Below, piece after piece: positions 36,962 to 45,609 of a DNA stretch of 64,000 nt. The DNA is taken from the NCBI GenBank assembly GCA_036676195.1, contig JAKFDK010000063.1:33042-97041 (forward strand), in the 5' to 3' direction. Made by a program: the position numbers and the translations under genes. Position 1 is the first letter of the stretch; the number at the start of each line of letters is the position of its first letter. Source of the DNA: JAKFDK01 sp036676195. GTDB taxonomy: Bacteria; Bacillota; Sulfobacillia; Symbiobacteriales; ZC4RG38. Under the pieces are notes generated by a model. It did not search any database, was not told the origin of the DNA, and saw nothing but the letters and a program-made list of their open reading frames with translations.

Positions 36962-38374
36962 TTGCGTATGCGTGGATGTCGCCGCGGGGTGGCTGTGCTC
37001 CTCCTGTTGGTGGCCTGGGTCTGTACCGGCTGTACCGGTGGAAACGGGGCAGGTGCCGGAGCAGGGGATTCCATTGCCGGGGCCGGGAAAGGCAGCGAAA
37101 CCGCCGCTTTTCCCGGCCGCCTGGCATATGTACGGGCCGGGGACATTTACATTCTGACGGCCGGACAGGCCCCGGTCCCGGTGACCCGGGACGGCCGGAA
37201 CCTGTCCCCGGCCTGGTCGCCCGACGGGCGCTGGCTGGTGTTTCAAAAGCGGACTGATTCCGGCCTGTCTGAACTGTGGTCGGTCACGGCGGGGGGCGCT
37301 GATCCGCGCCGGCTGGACCCTGGTGTGGCGATACCGGCAGTGTGGACGGCGTTTGCCTGGGCTCCGGCCGGCAACCGCCTGGCCTACGTGGCGCTGGACA
37401 GCCGCAACCGCCCGGCTGAACTGCGGTTGGTCGATTTTGCCGCCGCCGGTCCCGGGCAGCCGCAGCGCTTATTGGTGGCCCCGGCCGGCATCTTTGGTTT
37501 TGCCTGGGCGCCCGATGGCAAACGGCTGGCGGTGAGCAGCGGCAGTGCCCGCCCCGGCAGCGGCGCGGCGATGCACATCGCGGCGGTGACGGCCACAGGC
37601 ACCCCCGATGGGATTCTGGTTGACGGAGCGGCGGTTGCGGCTGCCACCGGTGTCGGTGCCCTGCCCGCCGAACTGGGGCTGCTGACCTGGAGCCCCGACG
37701 GGCGCTGGCTGACCTTTGCCGGGCTGCCGATGACGGCCGGGCAGGGAGTGGAGGGTGTGCACCTGTATCTGGCGCAGGCAGGCAAGGGCCAGGTTTACCA
37801 CCTGGGGACCATGCTGGCGTATCCGCAGTGGCTGCAGTGGAGCCCGCAGGGCGACCGGCTGGCGGTGATCACCGGCGCCGGCCGGAGCGCCGGGCAGGGC
37901 AAGGTACTGCGGATCTATGACCCATGGCATCCTGACCAGGCGGCCCCGGCGTTGACTCCGGCCGGATATGTGGACAGGGACCCGCACTGGGCAGCCGGCG
38001 GTGACCGCCTGATTGTCAGCCGGATGCCGGAGGAGCCCGCGCCGGCCCCGGGGACCGCCGGGGCGGACACCCTGAACCATCAGGCCCGCGCCGGTGCCCT
38101 GGCGATCACCCGGCCAACGCCCCTGGCCGCCGTGGCGGCGGACCGGTCCATTCTGGTGACCGATGGCCGCAGTGGGGCCGACCTGGCACCGCGCTTCAGT
38201 GCCGATGGGGGGCAAGTGTTGTTTGTGCGCCTGCAGGAGGGCAGGCCGGCCGTCTGGCTCAGTTCCGCCGACGGCGAATCTTCCCGCCTGCTGGTGCAGG
38301 AAATGGACCTGCCGCCCGCCTACTACGGTGAGATGCACATGGCAGCCGTGCTGAGCTGGACCGGCGGCAAGTAA
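36962..38374 (+). CDS. TolB-like beta-propeller lipoprotein
   Basis: A 470-residue exported protein. The TTG start follows AAGGAGGGGG nine bases upstream. A Lys/Arg-rich start, a hydrophobic stretch LLLLVAWVCTGC and a following TGGNG with a Cys (about residue 24) fit a lipoprotein. Then come six or seven WD40-like/PD40 blades with WSPDGRWLVF-type repeats: LSPAWSPDGRW, GFAWAPDGKRL, LLTWSPDGRWL, LQWSPQGDRLA, RDPHWAAGGDRL and LAPRFSADGGQV. Such propellers in TolB and relatives bind partner proteins at the envelope. No Tol operon is nearby. Confidence 0.85.
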   Translation: MRMRGCRRGVAVLLLLVAWVCTGCTGGNGAGAGAGDSIAGAGKGSETAAFPGRLAYVRAGDIYILTAGQAPVPVTRDGRNLSPAWSPDGRWLVFQKRTDSGLSELWSVTAGGADPRRLDPGVAIPAVWTAFAWAPAGNRLAYVALDSRNRPAELRLVDFAAAGPGQPQRLLVAPAGIFGFAWAPDGKRLAVSSGSARPGSGAAMHIAAVTATGTPDGILVDGAAVAAATGVGALPAELGLLTWSPDGRWLTFAGLPMTAGQGVEGVHLYLAQAGKGQVYHLGTMLAYPQWLQWSPQGDRLAVITGAGRSAGQGKVLRIYDPWHPDQAAPALTPAGYVDRDPHWAAGGDRLIVSRMPEEPAPAPGTAGADTLNHQARAGALAITRPTPLAAVAADRSILVTDGRSGADLAPRFSADGGQVLFVRLQEGRPAVWLSSADGESSRLLVQEMDLPPAYYGEMHMAAVLSWTGGK

Positions 38375-38403
38375 GCGCGACCTGACCGTAATGCCAACCT
38401 TTC

Positions 38404-38433
38404 TTGACCGGTTTTTACGCCCGGTGCTACAAT
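38404..38433 (+). promoter_or_regulatory. Sigma-A promoter of the hemA operon
   Basis: TTGACC (38404-38409), 18-base spacer, TACAAT (38428-38433), about 75 bases before hemA. Confidence 0.7.
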
Positions 38434-38509
38434 GCGAAGGTCGGCGTTAATCTTGTCATGCCTGATTTAGAGTTTTTCGATTTCGTGACTTAAAGAAATG
38501 GTGGGATCT

Positions 38510-39856
38510 ATGCAGATCATCGCGCTGGGGCTGAGCCATCGGACGGCGCCGGTGGAGCTGCGGGAACACCTGGCCTTTGGGCCGCAGGAGTTGCCGTTGG
38601 CCCTTGCGCGGCTGAAAAGACTGCCGGAAGTGGCGGAAGCTGTCCTGGTGAGCACCTGTAACCGCACGGAACTGTATGCCGTCTGTGCTGACCCCCGGGC
38701 GGCTGCGAAAGCCCTGCTGGCCGTACTGGTTGAACTCAAGGGGATTTCCGCTGATGCGATTCGTCCGGCGCTTTACCAGCACGAAGGTGCAGCGGCTACA
38801 GTTCATCTGTTCCGGGTCGCCGCCGGCCTGGATTCAATGATACTCGGGGAAACCCAGATCCTTGGCCAGGTACGCGACGCTTATCATCAGGCTAATCAGG
38901 CCGGCATTGTCGGTAAGGTTATGCATCACCTGATGCATCAGGCCCTTTCTGCAGCCAAACGGGCCCAGACGGAGACCGGCATCAGTGCCGGGGCCGCTTC
39001 GGTTTCCTATGCCGCCGTTGACCTGGCGAAGAAGCTGTTTCAAACCCTGCAGGGCCGCACCGTGATGGCCATTGGCGCCGGTGAGACGGCCAAGCTGACG
39101 GTCAAGCATCTGCAAAGTGCCGGCGCCGCCCGTATTCTGGTGGCCAACCGGACCCTGGAGCGAGCGCAGCGGTTAGCCGACCAGGTGGGTGGGGTGCCCG
39201 TTCCACTGGAAGAAGTGCCTCGGCATTTGCCCCAGGTCGACGTCATTATTTCCAGCACGGGTGCACCGGGGTACGTGGTGCACCGGCGGGATTTGGAAGA
39301 GGCCATGCGCCACCGACGCGGACGGCCGGTGTTCCTGTTCGATATCGCCGTGCCGCGCGACATCGACCCGGACTGCAACCGGCTCGACGGGGTATTTTTG
39401 TACGATATCGACGACCTGCAGCAAGTGGTGGCCCAGAACCTGTTGGAGCGCACTCGGGAGGCGAAACGGGCCGAAGGCATCATTGGGGAAGAAATGAACC
39501 GGTTTCAGGGCTGGCTGCGTTCCCTGAAGGTGGTGCCTACCATCCGGTTGCTGCGGGACAAGGTGGAGGCCGTGCGGCGGGAAGAACTGGCACGGGCGCT
39601 GAACCGCCTGCCTGACCTGAGCGAGCGGGAACGGCAGGTGATTGAGGCTATGACGGTCACGCTGGTCAACAAAATCCTGAACGAGCCCACACAGCGGCTC
39701 AAGGGCATGGCCGAACAAGGTGAGGCCGGCCCTGCCGCCGAAGCCGTGCAGAAGTTGTTTGCCCTGGGCGATGAACCGCCCTCAGATGCACCCGGTCGCG
39801 ATGATGAGGAGGCACCCCCGGTGCCCTCTCCCCGTGCCGTCACCGGCCAGGGCTGA
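38510..39856 (+). CDS. hemA: Glutamyl-tRNA reductase
   Basis: First enzyme of the C5 heme pathway, reducing Glu-tRNA to glutamate-1-semialdehyde with NADPH. The start is set at ATG 38510 after GGTGGGA, giving 448 residues with catalytic Cys50 in LVSTCNRTELY exactly where the family has it. GLDSMILGETQILGQVRDAY, AIGAGETAKL (NADPH loop) and IISSTGAPGYVV follow. The C-terminal dimerisation helices end in an acidic/Pro-rich tail. First gene of the operon hemA-ccsA-siroheme dehydrogenase-hemC. Cytosolic, though heme feedback on HemA is known in other bacteria. Confidence 0.96.
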   Translation: MQIIALGLSHRTAPVELREHLAFGPQELPLALARLKRLPEVAEAVLVSTCNRTELYAVCADPRAAAKALLAVLVELKGISADAIRPALYQHEGAAATVHLFRVAAGLDSMILGETQILGQVRDAYHQANQAGIVGKVMHHLMHQALSAAKRAQTETGISAGAASVSYAAVDLAKKLFQTLQGRTVMAIGAGETAKLTVKHLQSAGAARILVANRTLERAQRLADQVGGVPVPLEEVPRHLPQVDVIISSTGAPGYVVHRRDLEEAMRHRRGRPVFLFDIAVPRDIDPDCNRLDGVFLYDIDDLQQVVAQNLLERTREAKRAEGIIGEEMNRFQGWLRSLKVVPTIRLLRDKVEAVRREELARALNRLPDLSERERQVIEAMTVTLVNKILNEPTQRLKGMAEQGEAGPAAEAVQKLFALGDEPPSDAPGRDDEEAPPVPSPRAVTGQG

Positions 39857-39885
39857 GTCCTAGTTTCGCCAGGGGAGGTGCGCTT

Positions 39886-40728
39886 GTGGGTCCGGCGGCA
39901 ACCACTTTTTTCGGCGGCACCGCGGCTGCTTATACGGTAGCAGCAGTGTCGCACATCCTATTCATGTACTGGCCCGATTACGAGAAGCTCGCCCGCTGGT
40001 CCACCCGCGGCGCCTGGTTCCTGCATACCCTGGCCCTGGTTACCGTTGTGATCGTCACCGGACGGGTGCCAATTTACACCCTGTTTGAAGTCGGGCTGGC
40101 CACGACCTGGCTGCTGATGACGAACTACATGATCTTCGAAATGAGCCTGGACAGCCAGGCGGCCGGTGCCTTCCTGGTGCCTACCATTTGTTTTCTGCTC
40201 GTTTGTACCGTGGCCCTGCCCAAGCCGGCGGGGGATGAGCCGCACCTGTATGACCTGCCTGCCAGCCTGGTCTTCTGGCATGTTGCCATCGCCGTGCTGG
40301 GCTATATGTTTTTTGTGGCTGCCTCCGTGGCCGGGGGCATGTATTTGTTACTGGACTGGCAACTCCGGCGCAAGGCCTTTTCCCCCATGTATTACCGCCT
40401 GCCCTCGCTGGAAGTCCTCGATATCTGGGGCCACCGGTTTATTGCTGTCGGGTTTCCTCTGTTCACCCTGGGGCTGGCAACCGGTTATCTGTTTGCCCAT
40501 ACCGCGTGGGGGGGAGCCGGTAACAGTGCACCCTGGTGGCAGACTGACCCCAAGGTGGTCTGGACGCTGGGCACCTGGCTGGTCTATGCCGGTTACCTGA
40601 TCATGCGCCGCTTCTATGGCTGGGGCGGCCGTCGGGCCGCATGGTGGGCCATTGTTGGTTTTGCCGGTGTTCTGGTCAATTACTTTGTTATGGGCTTTTT
40701 TTCGGTTTTACACCGCTTTGGAATTTAA
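39886..40728 (+). CDS. CcsA/HemX-type membrane protein
   Basis: A 280-residue integral membrane protein with about eight helices. The heme-handling WWD-type region reads WWQTDPKVVWTLGTWLVYAGYLI near residue 220. GTG start seven bases after GGGGAGGTG. In Bacillus, the hemX gene at this operon position encodes such a protein that lowers HemA level; in other bacteria the same family assembles c-type cytochromes. Both are plausible: position favours HemX, the CcsA-like motif favours heme export. It lies 29 bases after hemA. Confidence 0.85.
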   Translation: MGPAATTFFGGTAAAYTVAAVSHILFMYWPDYEKLARWSTRGAWFLHTLALVTVVIVTGRVPIYTLFEVGLATTWLLMTNYMIFEMSLDSQAAGAFLVPTICFLLVCTVALPKPAGDEPHLYDLPASLVFWHVAIAVLGYMFFVAASVAGGMYLLLDWQLRRKAFSPMYYRLPSLEVLDIWGHRFIAVGFPLFTLGLATGYLFAHTAWGGAGNSAPWWQTDPKVVWTLGTWLVYAGYLIMRRFYGWGGRRAAWWAIVGFAGVLVNYFVMGFFSVLHRFGI

Positions 40729-40747
40729 AGTAAACGGGGGAGTGGCG

Positions 40748-41422
40748 TTGGGTACCCACTATGTCCCGGTGGCACTGAACCTGACCGGCAAGCAGGTGCT
40801 CATCCTTGGAGCTGGCAATGTCGGCACCCAGAAGGTCGAAGACTTCCTGGGGTCCGGCGCCCGGGTCAGGGTCATCTCGCCCCTGGCGTCGGCCCGTGTG
40901 CAGGAACTGGCCCGCACCGGAGCCGTTGAACTGTACTTGCGCAAGTATCAGCCCGGCGACACGGCCGGCGCGTTTCTGGTGATGGTCGCCACCGACGACC
41001 GGGAGGCCAACGCGGCGGCTTTTCGGGAAGCGACTGAACGGGGCCAGCTCGTCAACGTGTGCGACGACCCGCCGCATTGCAATTTCATTTTCACGTCGAA
41101 GATCGAGCGCGGGCCGCTGACCCTTTCCATATACACCCACGGCAGCTCTCCGGCCCTGTCCAAACGGGTGCGGCGGGAGCTGGAGCGGGTTCTTGGTCCC
41201 GAGTATGAAAAGCTGGCCAACCTGATGTCCGAACTCCGCCCGCGCATTGCGGCCATTTCGGGCTTGAGCCAGCCCCAGCGGCAGCGGATTTATGAGCGCC
41301 TGGTTTATTCGCAGATCCTGTACCTCTTTGCCGAGGGTGAGGACGAGGCTGCCCGGGCGCTGGCCGATCAGATCGTGGCCCACATGTCGCCGGGACAGGA
41401 GGCGGAGGAATGCCGCCAGTGA
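40748..41422 (+). CDS. Precorrin-2 dehydrogenase/sirohydrochlorin ferrochelatase
   Basis: A 224-residue protein of the Met8/CysG N-terminal type: ALNLTGKQVLILGAGNVGTQKVEDFLGSGARVRVIS at the start is the NAD loop, with the family DPPHCNFIFTSKIERGPLTLSIYTHGSSPALSKRVRREL block near 115-150. It oxidises precorrin-2 and, in some members, inserts iron to make siroheme. The TTG at 40748 is preferred because GGGGGA is seven bases upstream; the GTG six bases before is too close. Its end overlaps hemC by 13 bases. The C-terminal third is a helical dimerisation region. Sits in the heme operon like Firmicutes homologues. Confidence 0.88.
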   Translation: MGTHYVPVALNLTGKQVLILGAGNVGTQKVEDFLGSGARVRVISPLASARVQELARTGAVELYLRKYQPGDTAGAFLVMVATDDREANAAAFREATERGQLVNVCDDPPHCNFIFTSKIERGPLTLSIYTHGSSPALSKRVRRELERVLGPEYEKLANLMSELRPRIAAISGLSQPQRQRIYERLVYSQILYLFAEGEDEAARALADQIVAHMSPGQEAEECRQ

Positions 41423-42405
41423 TCGTGGCTACCCGGGGCAGCCTGCTGGCCCTGACCCAGACCCGTTGGGTGGTGGCACAGTTGCAGCAGGTACACCCGG
41501 ATACGACCTTTGAATTGCAGATCTTCAAGACTAGCGGTGACAGCAGTCAGGCCGCGGGCATTCCTCTCAGTCAGGTCGGAGGCAAGGGCCTGTTCACCAA
41601 GGAACTGGAGGAGGCCCTGCTGAGCGGCCAGGCTGACATAGCCGTGCACAGTCTCAAGGACATGCCCACCGACCTGCCGGCTGGTTTGATTCTGGGCTGC
41701 GTGCCGCCGCGGGAAGATCCCCGCGACGTGGTGATCACGACCGGCGGGCGCACGCTGGAAGAGTTGCCGGCTGGGGCCCGTGTAGGTACCAGCAGCCTGC
41801 GGCGTACCGCCCAGCTCCGGCACTACCGGCCGGACTTGCTTTTTGTGCCGGTGCGTGGCAACGTTGATACCCGCCTGCGCAAGGTGCAGACGGGTGAGTA
41901 CGATGCCGTGGTGATGGCGGCAGCCGGGTTGCACCGGGCCGGCTTTGCCGACCGGATTGTGCAGTACCTGGAGCCCACCGTTTGCCTGCCGGCGGTTGGC
42001 CAGGGGGCCCTGGCCATTGAGGTTCGCGCGGGGGATGAAACGGTCGGGCGCCTGGTGACAGCCCTGGACCACCGGGAGACCGCTGTGGCCGTAGAGGCTG
42101 AACGGGCTTTCCTGGCCCGGGTGACACAGGAGGTAGCCGGACTGGACACGGCGCCGCAGCCAGGGGTGACCGGCCAGGCACCGCCGCTGGGTGGTGCCTG
42201 CCAGACCCCGGTGGCGGCCCACGCCGTGGTGCATGGCGACCACCTGCACCTGCGGGGGCTGGTGGCACTGCCGGACGGCTCGTCCATGGTCGCCTGGGAG
42301 GGGGAGGCCCCGGTGGGTAAGGCCTGCGCTCTCGGCGTGGCGGTGGGAGAGGCGGTGCTGGCGCAGGGGGGCGGGCAGATGCTGCGGCAGGTGCACCTGG
42401 CGTAG
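41410..42405 (+). CDS. hemC: Porphobilinogen deaminase
   Basis: Polymerises four porphobilinogens into hydroxymethylbilane. The 331-residue protein has GGKGLFTKELEEALLSGQADIAVHSLKDMPT (about 57-87), GTSSLRRTAQL and RGNVDTRLRKVQTGEYDAVVMAAAGLHR. The dipyrromethane-binding Cys is Cys264 (LGGACQTP), about 20 residues later than usual: an extra Gly/Pro-rich segment precedes it. ATG overlaps the previous gene. In related bacteria hemD follows directly; here hemC ends next to unrelated genes and cobA-hemD is 12.8 kb away. Confidence 0.95.
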   Translation: MPPVIVATRGSLLALTQTRWVVAQLQQVHPDTTFELQIFKTSGDSSQAAGIPLSQVGGKGLFTKELEEALLSGQADIAVHSLKDMPTDLPAGLILGCVPPREDPRDVVITTGGRTLEELPAGARVGTSSLRRTAQLRHYRPDLLFVPVRGNVDTRLRKVQTGEYDAVVMAAAGLHRAGFADRIVQYLEPTVCLPAVGQGALAIEVRAGDETVGRLVTALDHRETAVAVEAERAFLARVTQEVAGLDTAPQPGVTGQAPPLGGACQTPVAAHAVVHGDHLHLRGLVALPDGSSMVAWEGEAPVGKACALGVAVGEAVLAQGGGQMLRQVHLA

Positions 42406-42414
42406 CGCAGCGGA

Positions 42415-43692
42415 TCAGGAAGGGACGGTGCCCGGGGCGGCCGTGCTGCCGGCGGTTTCTGCGCCGGCAGCGGTATCCACGGTCCCGGCATCCATTTCCG
42501 TGATGGTTGTCATCATTTCGTCGGCTGCCTTCAGACGGCGGAAGAATTCCAGGCTCATCCGAAACAACTCCTGGGCCCGGCGGCGATTGCCCCGGGCCTT
42601 GTACACGCGCCCCAGTTGCCGGTACAGGCGGCCGCGGGCAATGCCGTTCTCCTCATTGGCCAGGACCCGCAGCCCTTTCTCGGCCGTCGCTTCGGCCTGA
42701 TTGAGGTCGCCCCGGACCAGCCAGTACTTGGCCATGCCGTCCAGCACACGGGCCTGGTGACCCCGCAGGCCGCGCTCCTGATAGGCCTGGTTGCAAAACC
42801 GAAGGTGCTCCCAGGCATCCTCCAAGTGGCCCAGGTCCAGTAATATCACCCCCAGGTATGTCCGGGCGATCAGGAGGTTCATATTGACTTCGCCGGACAG
42901 GTACTCCATGGCCTGGACCAGCGTGTCCAGTGCTTCCTGCGGGTGCCCGATCCGATGGCAGGTGATGCCCAGGCCGGTCAGGGCCTGGGCAGTAAGGGCC
43001 TTGTAATGGCAGTCCCGTGCCGTGGTCACGGCGCGGTTGGATGCGTTCAGAGCGGCGTCTGACTGGCCAAGACGATTGCAGGCGGCCCCAATGCCGATTA
43101 AAGCCCTGACCAGCAACTCTTGCAGGCTCTTTTTTCCTTCCGTCAGGCGCAGGCAACGTTCGAACTGGCGCCGGGCGGCCACAAAGTCCTCACCTTCGAA
43201 GGCACAGTTGCCCAGGTCGAAGTAGGCCTGCGCCAGGGCACTGTGGTCACCGGTTTGTTTGCACAGGTCGACAATCTCTTCCCGGTGCTCGTAGGCACAG
43301 CCGAAGTCGCGGTTTTTCAGGCAGACCTGAGCCAGGAGTTGCCTGGCCCTGATTTCGACCTTGGGATTGGTCAGTTTTTGGCTTAGTCCCAGCGCACCGT
43401 TGGCATTGCGCAGGGCTCCAGTCAGGTCGGAGCACTTCAGAGCCCGCTCCGCGGCCATGAGCAGGAGTTGAATCACTTCCAGGTCCTCTGTACCTGTGCG
43501 GTCGAGGAAGTACTCGACTGGTTTGCCCAGCCGGCGGGCAATCACGGCCAGGGATTGTGTAGAAGGTTCGCAGCGTCCCTGTTCGATCAGGCTGATGAAG
43601 GCGCGGGTCATTTCGGTTCCGGCCAGTTGCTGTTGCGACAGTCCCAAGTTTTGGCGGACACGTCGTACCTTCTGCCCCAGTCCAAGTCCCAT
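42415..43692 (-). CDS. HTH-TPR regulator (RNPP-like)
   Basis: A 425-residue protein. Residues about 8-65 form a Cro/C1-type helix-turn-helix (LGLSQQQLAGTEMTRAFISLIEQGRCEPSTQSLAVIARRLG). From about 75 to 395 there are eight or nine tetratricopeptide repeats (e.g. AQAYFDLGNCAFEGEDFVAARRQFERCLRLTEG, RARVLDG-type blades). The end is a Thr/Ala-rich tail. This layout is typical of RNPP regulators (PlcR, PrgX, Rgg), which bind exported signal peptides, though many HTH-TPR proteins respond to other ligands. Convergent with hemC. A good promoter lies upstream. Confidence 0.85.
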   Translation of the reverse strand: MGLGLGQKVRRVRQNLGLSQQQLAGTEMTRAFISLIEQGRCEPSTQSLAVIARRLGKPVEYFLDRTGTEDLEVIQLLLMAAERALKCSDLTGALRNANGALGLSQKLTNPKVEIRARQLLAQVCLKNRDFGCAYEHREEIVDLCKQTGDHSALAQAYFDLGNCAFEGEDFVAARRQFERCLRLTEGKKSLQELLVRALIGIGAACNRLGQSDAALNASNRAVTTARDCHYKALTAQALTGLGITCHRIGHPQEALDTLVQAMEYLSGEVNMNLLIARTYLGVILLDLGHLEDAWEHLRFCNQAYQERGLRGHQARVLDGMAKYWLVRGDLNQAEATAEKGLRVLANEENGIARGRLYRQLGRVYKARGNRRRAQELFRMSLEFFRRLKAADEMMTTITEMDAGTVDTAAGAETAGSTAAPGTVPS

Positions 43693-43740
43693 CCCGTCAT
43701 CCCCCGCCCTGGTGTGTCAAAGGGCGCAGTACATAACATT

Positions 43741-43769
43741 AGAATATGATAATCGCTATGGGGTTTCAA
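43741..43769 (-). promoter_or_regulatory. Sigma-A promoter of the HTH-TPR gene
   Basis: On the minus strand TTGAAA (plus 43764-43769), 17-base spacer, TATTCT (plus 43741-43746), about 50 bases before the start at 43692. Confidence 0.7.
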
Positions 43770-43811
43770 GTCAGACCCTTCTATTATCAAAGTGTTTTGG
43801 ATGGAAAGCGA

Positions 43812-43825
43812 CTTGACATGTCAAG
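43812..43825. promoter_or_regulatory. Palindrome CTTGACATGTCAAG
   Basis: A perfect 14-bp palindrome between the HTH-TPR promoter and the small plus-strand ORF at 43843. Candidate operator for the HTH-TPR regulator, or part of a promoter (contains TTGACA). Confidence 0.4.
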
Positions 43826-43842
43826 AATAATAGGAGGGGTTA

Positions 43843-43878
43843 ATGCTTTGCCAAGAGCGCTTCCGGGGATTATGCTAA
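43843..43878 (+). CDS. Very short ORF (11 residues), possible leader or signal peptide
   Basis: Reads MLCQERFRGLC and stops. It is notable only because it has an almost perfect ribosome site, AGGAGGGG three bases before ATG, in an intergenic region lacking another gene. No secretion leader is present, so it is not a typical RNPP pro-peptide. It could be a leader peptide, the start of a lost gene, or chance. No -10 element at ideal spacing was found. Confidence 0.3.
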   Translation: MLCQERFRGLC

Positions 43879-43964
43879 TATGCAAGAATCAACGGCGGGG
43901 GCGCCACCATAAACCGAGCCGCATAGCCCCGGTTTTCCCATATGGTTGCTGTTTTCAATACGAT

Positions 43965-43999
43965 ACGGGCGCCTTCACGCCAGTGGGGAAGGCGCCCGT
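43965..43999. terminator. 12-bp hairpin before hpaB-type gene end
   Basis: ACGGGCGCCTTC / GAAGGCGCCCGT (43965-43976 and 43988-43999). It sits 34 bases past the stop of the minus-strand hydroxylase; no T-run follows, so it may be a stability hairpin. Confidence 0.5.
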
Positions 44000-44032
44000 C
44001 TGTCGTCGCGGCATCGCGACAGAGGTGGGGGT

Positions 44033-45499
44033 TCAGCTTATAGACGGCTCCGGCTGAGTGAGCAGGCGGCGTACCAGGTCGGAACAGGGCGTGCGGTCAT
44101 AGCCCTGCACCAGGGCGCCGGCCATGCGTACCGGATCGCCGAAAAAGAACCGTTCATACAGGACCTGGCGCTGGCCGAAGGCGCTCATGGAGAGATCCCA
44201 GGCCAGGCGGAACAGGCGCAGGCGGGCGTCAGCGTCCAGGTCACGCCCCTGCAGGTACTTATCCAGGTCAGGGCGGATCTCGCTCTGCATGTCCTGCTCG
44301 GTGGGAATGGCCACCAGGCCGCTGGCGCCAAGCTGCTGGATGATCTCCACCAGGCGGGGATAGGTGCGCGGAAACCAGTTCCGGGCAGCGTTCAGGTAGC
44401 GGAATTCCGGGCACATCACCCCCCAGCGGTCCAGTTTGGCATCGGCCTCGCTCGCCCGCACGCAGGCCCGCAGCATCTCCAGTGCCACGATCACTTCGGC
44501 CAGCTTCTCCTGCACGTGCTGGAACTGTTCAATGCCGATGGCATCGACCAGCAGGCTGACGACGCCGAGCAGGAACTCGGTTTTGGCCACATCCTTGATG
44601 ATCACCTGGTGGGTCATATGCACAATGGCGTTGGTTTCGGTATAGAGGGCGTTGCACAGGTCCGGCCGCCGGTACATGAACACGCGCTCCCATGGCACCA
44701 GCACATCATGAAAGACCACCACGGCGTCCATTTCGTCAAAGCGGGAGCCCAGCGGGTGGTCGTAGCGGGAGCGGCCGTAATCGAAGCTCTCGCGGCAGAT
44801 GAAGCGCAGCCCGGGGGTGTCGCAGGGGAGGGCAAAGGCATAGGCATATGGGGCGTCCTCGGGGGTGGACTTGAGCAGAGTTGAGGGAAAAACCATGATT
44901 TCATCGGTGACCGGGCCCAGGGTAGCCAGCAGGCGTGCCCCGCGGATGATGAGGCCCTGGCCGTTTTCCCCAACGATGCGTGCGGCAATGTCGTTCTGTG
45001 CCTGCTGGGCCGGGCCGGCCGCCCGGTTAACCTGCGGGTTGATCAGGGTGTGGGTCAGCAGCAGGTCGTTTTCGCGGATGTACTCGTAGTAGCAGCGGAT
45101 GTGATGGCCAAAGCGTGGGTCGGCACGGGCAAAGAAGTCGGCCGCTGCCGCCAGGGCCATCACCGCGCTGTTCAGATAGTCGGCTGAACGACCCAACATC
45201 CCGCAGGAATGGGTATGCCAGCGGTGGATCATCTGCCGGCGGCGGGCCAGGTCATCCCGGGTACGGGGAGTCAGAAAGGACAGCCCCACCTGCTCGCCGG
45301 TGGTGGGCGAAGCGTAGGTCATGCCCTCGCTCAGGTCAGGCCGGTGCTGCAGGTCGTAAAGTTCGGCCAGACTGCGGGCAATCCCCCGGAAAGCCGGGTG
45401 ATCGGCCACCTGGGTGGCAATGCGCCGGCCTTCGATCCAGACCTCCCGCTGCCGGCGGTTCACGGCGTCCAGATACTGCTGTCCTGTCCTGGCGGGCAT
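44033..45499 (-). CDS. 4-hydroxyphenylacetate 3-hydroxylase family protein (HpaB-like)
   Basis: A 488-residue flavin-dependent aromatic hydroxylase of the HpaB family (acyl-CoA-dehydrogenase-like fold). Family blocks: the N-terminal TGQQYLDAVNRRQREVWIEGRRI, THTLINPQVNRA, IVGENGQGLIIRGARLLATLGP, ESFDYGRSRYDHPLGSRFDEMDAVVVFHDVLVPWERVF and WGVMCPEF. ATG with AAGGAGG upstream. It is divergent from paaABCD, sharing a control region, so it probably feeds an aromatic substrate (phenol, phenylacetate or a pyrrole) toward that route. A separate HpaC reductase is not seen. The exact substrate cannot be assigned. Confidence 0.85.
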   Translation of the reverse strand: MPARTGQQYLDAVNRRQREVWIEGRRIATQVADHPAFRGIARSLAELYDLQHRPDLSEGMTYASPTTGEQVGLSFLTPRTRDDLARRRQMIHRWHTHSCGMLGRSADYLNSAVMALAAAADFFARADPRFGHHIRCYYEYIRENDLLLTHTLINPQVNRAAGPAQQAQNDIAARIVGENGQGLIIRGARLLATLGPVTDEIMVFPSTLLKSTPEDAPYAYAFALPCDTPGLRFICRESFDYGRSRYDHPLGSRFDEMDAVVVFHDVLVPWERVFMYRRPDLCNALYTETNAIVHMTHQVIIKDVAKTEFLLGVVSLLVDAIGIEQFQHVQEKLAEVIVALEMLRACVRASEADAKLDRWGVMCPEFRYLNAARNWFPRTYPRLVEIIQQLGASGLVAIPTEQDMQSEIRPDLDKYLQGRDLDADARLRLFRLAWDLSMSAFGQRQVLYERFFFGDPVRMAGALVQGYDRTPCSDLVRRLLTQPEPSIS

Positions 45500-45532
45500 A
45501 CGGCAGGCCTCCTTGCGGGGGTGGGGTGTGCC

Positions 45533-45575
45533 TTGACATCTGGCAACTTATTCGATATCTTTCTTTACAAAGATA
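45533..45575 (+). promoter_or_regulatory. paa promoter with overlapping palindrome
   Basis: TTGACA (45533-45538), 17-base spacer, TATCTT (45556-45561). An inverted repeat TATCTTT-N6-AAAGATA (45556-45575) starts on the -10 box, so a repressor bound there would block paaA. The divergent hpaB-type gene starts at 45499, so both may be controlled. Confidence 0.65.
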
Positions 45576-45609
45576 CAAAACAAACGCTCGCTTGGCAAGG
45601 GGGCAGGCC

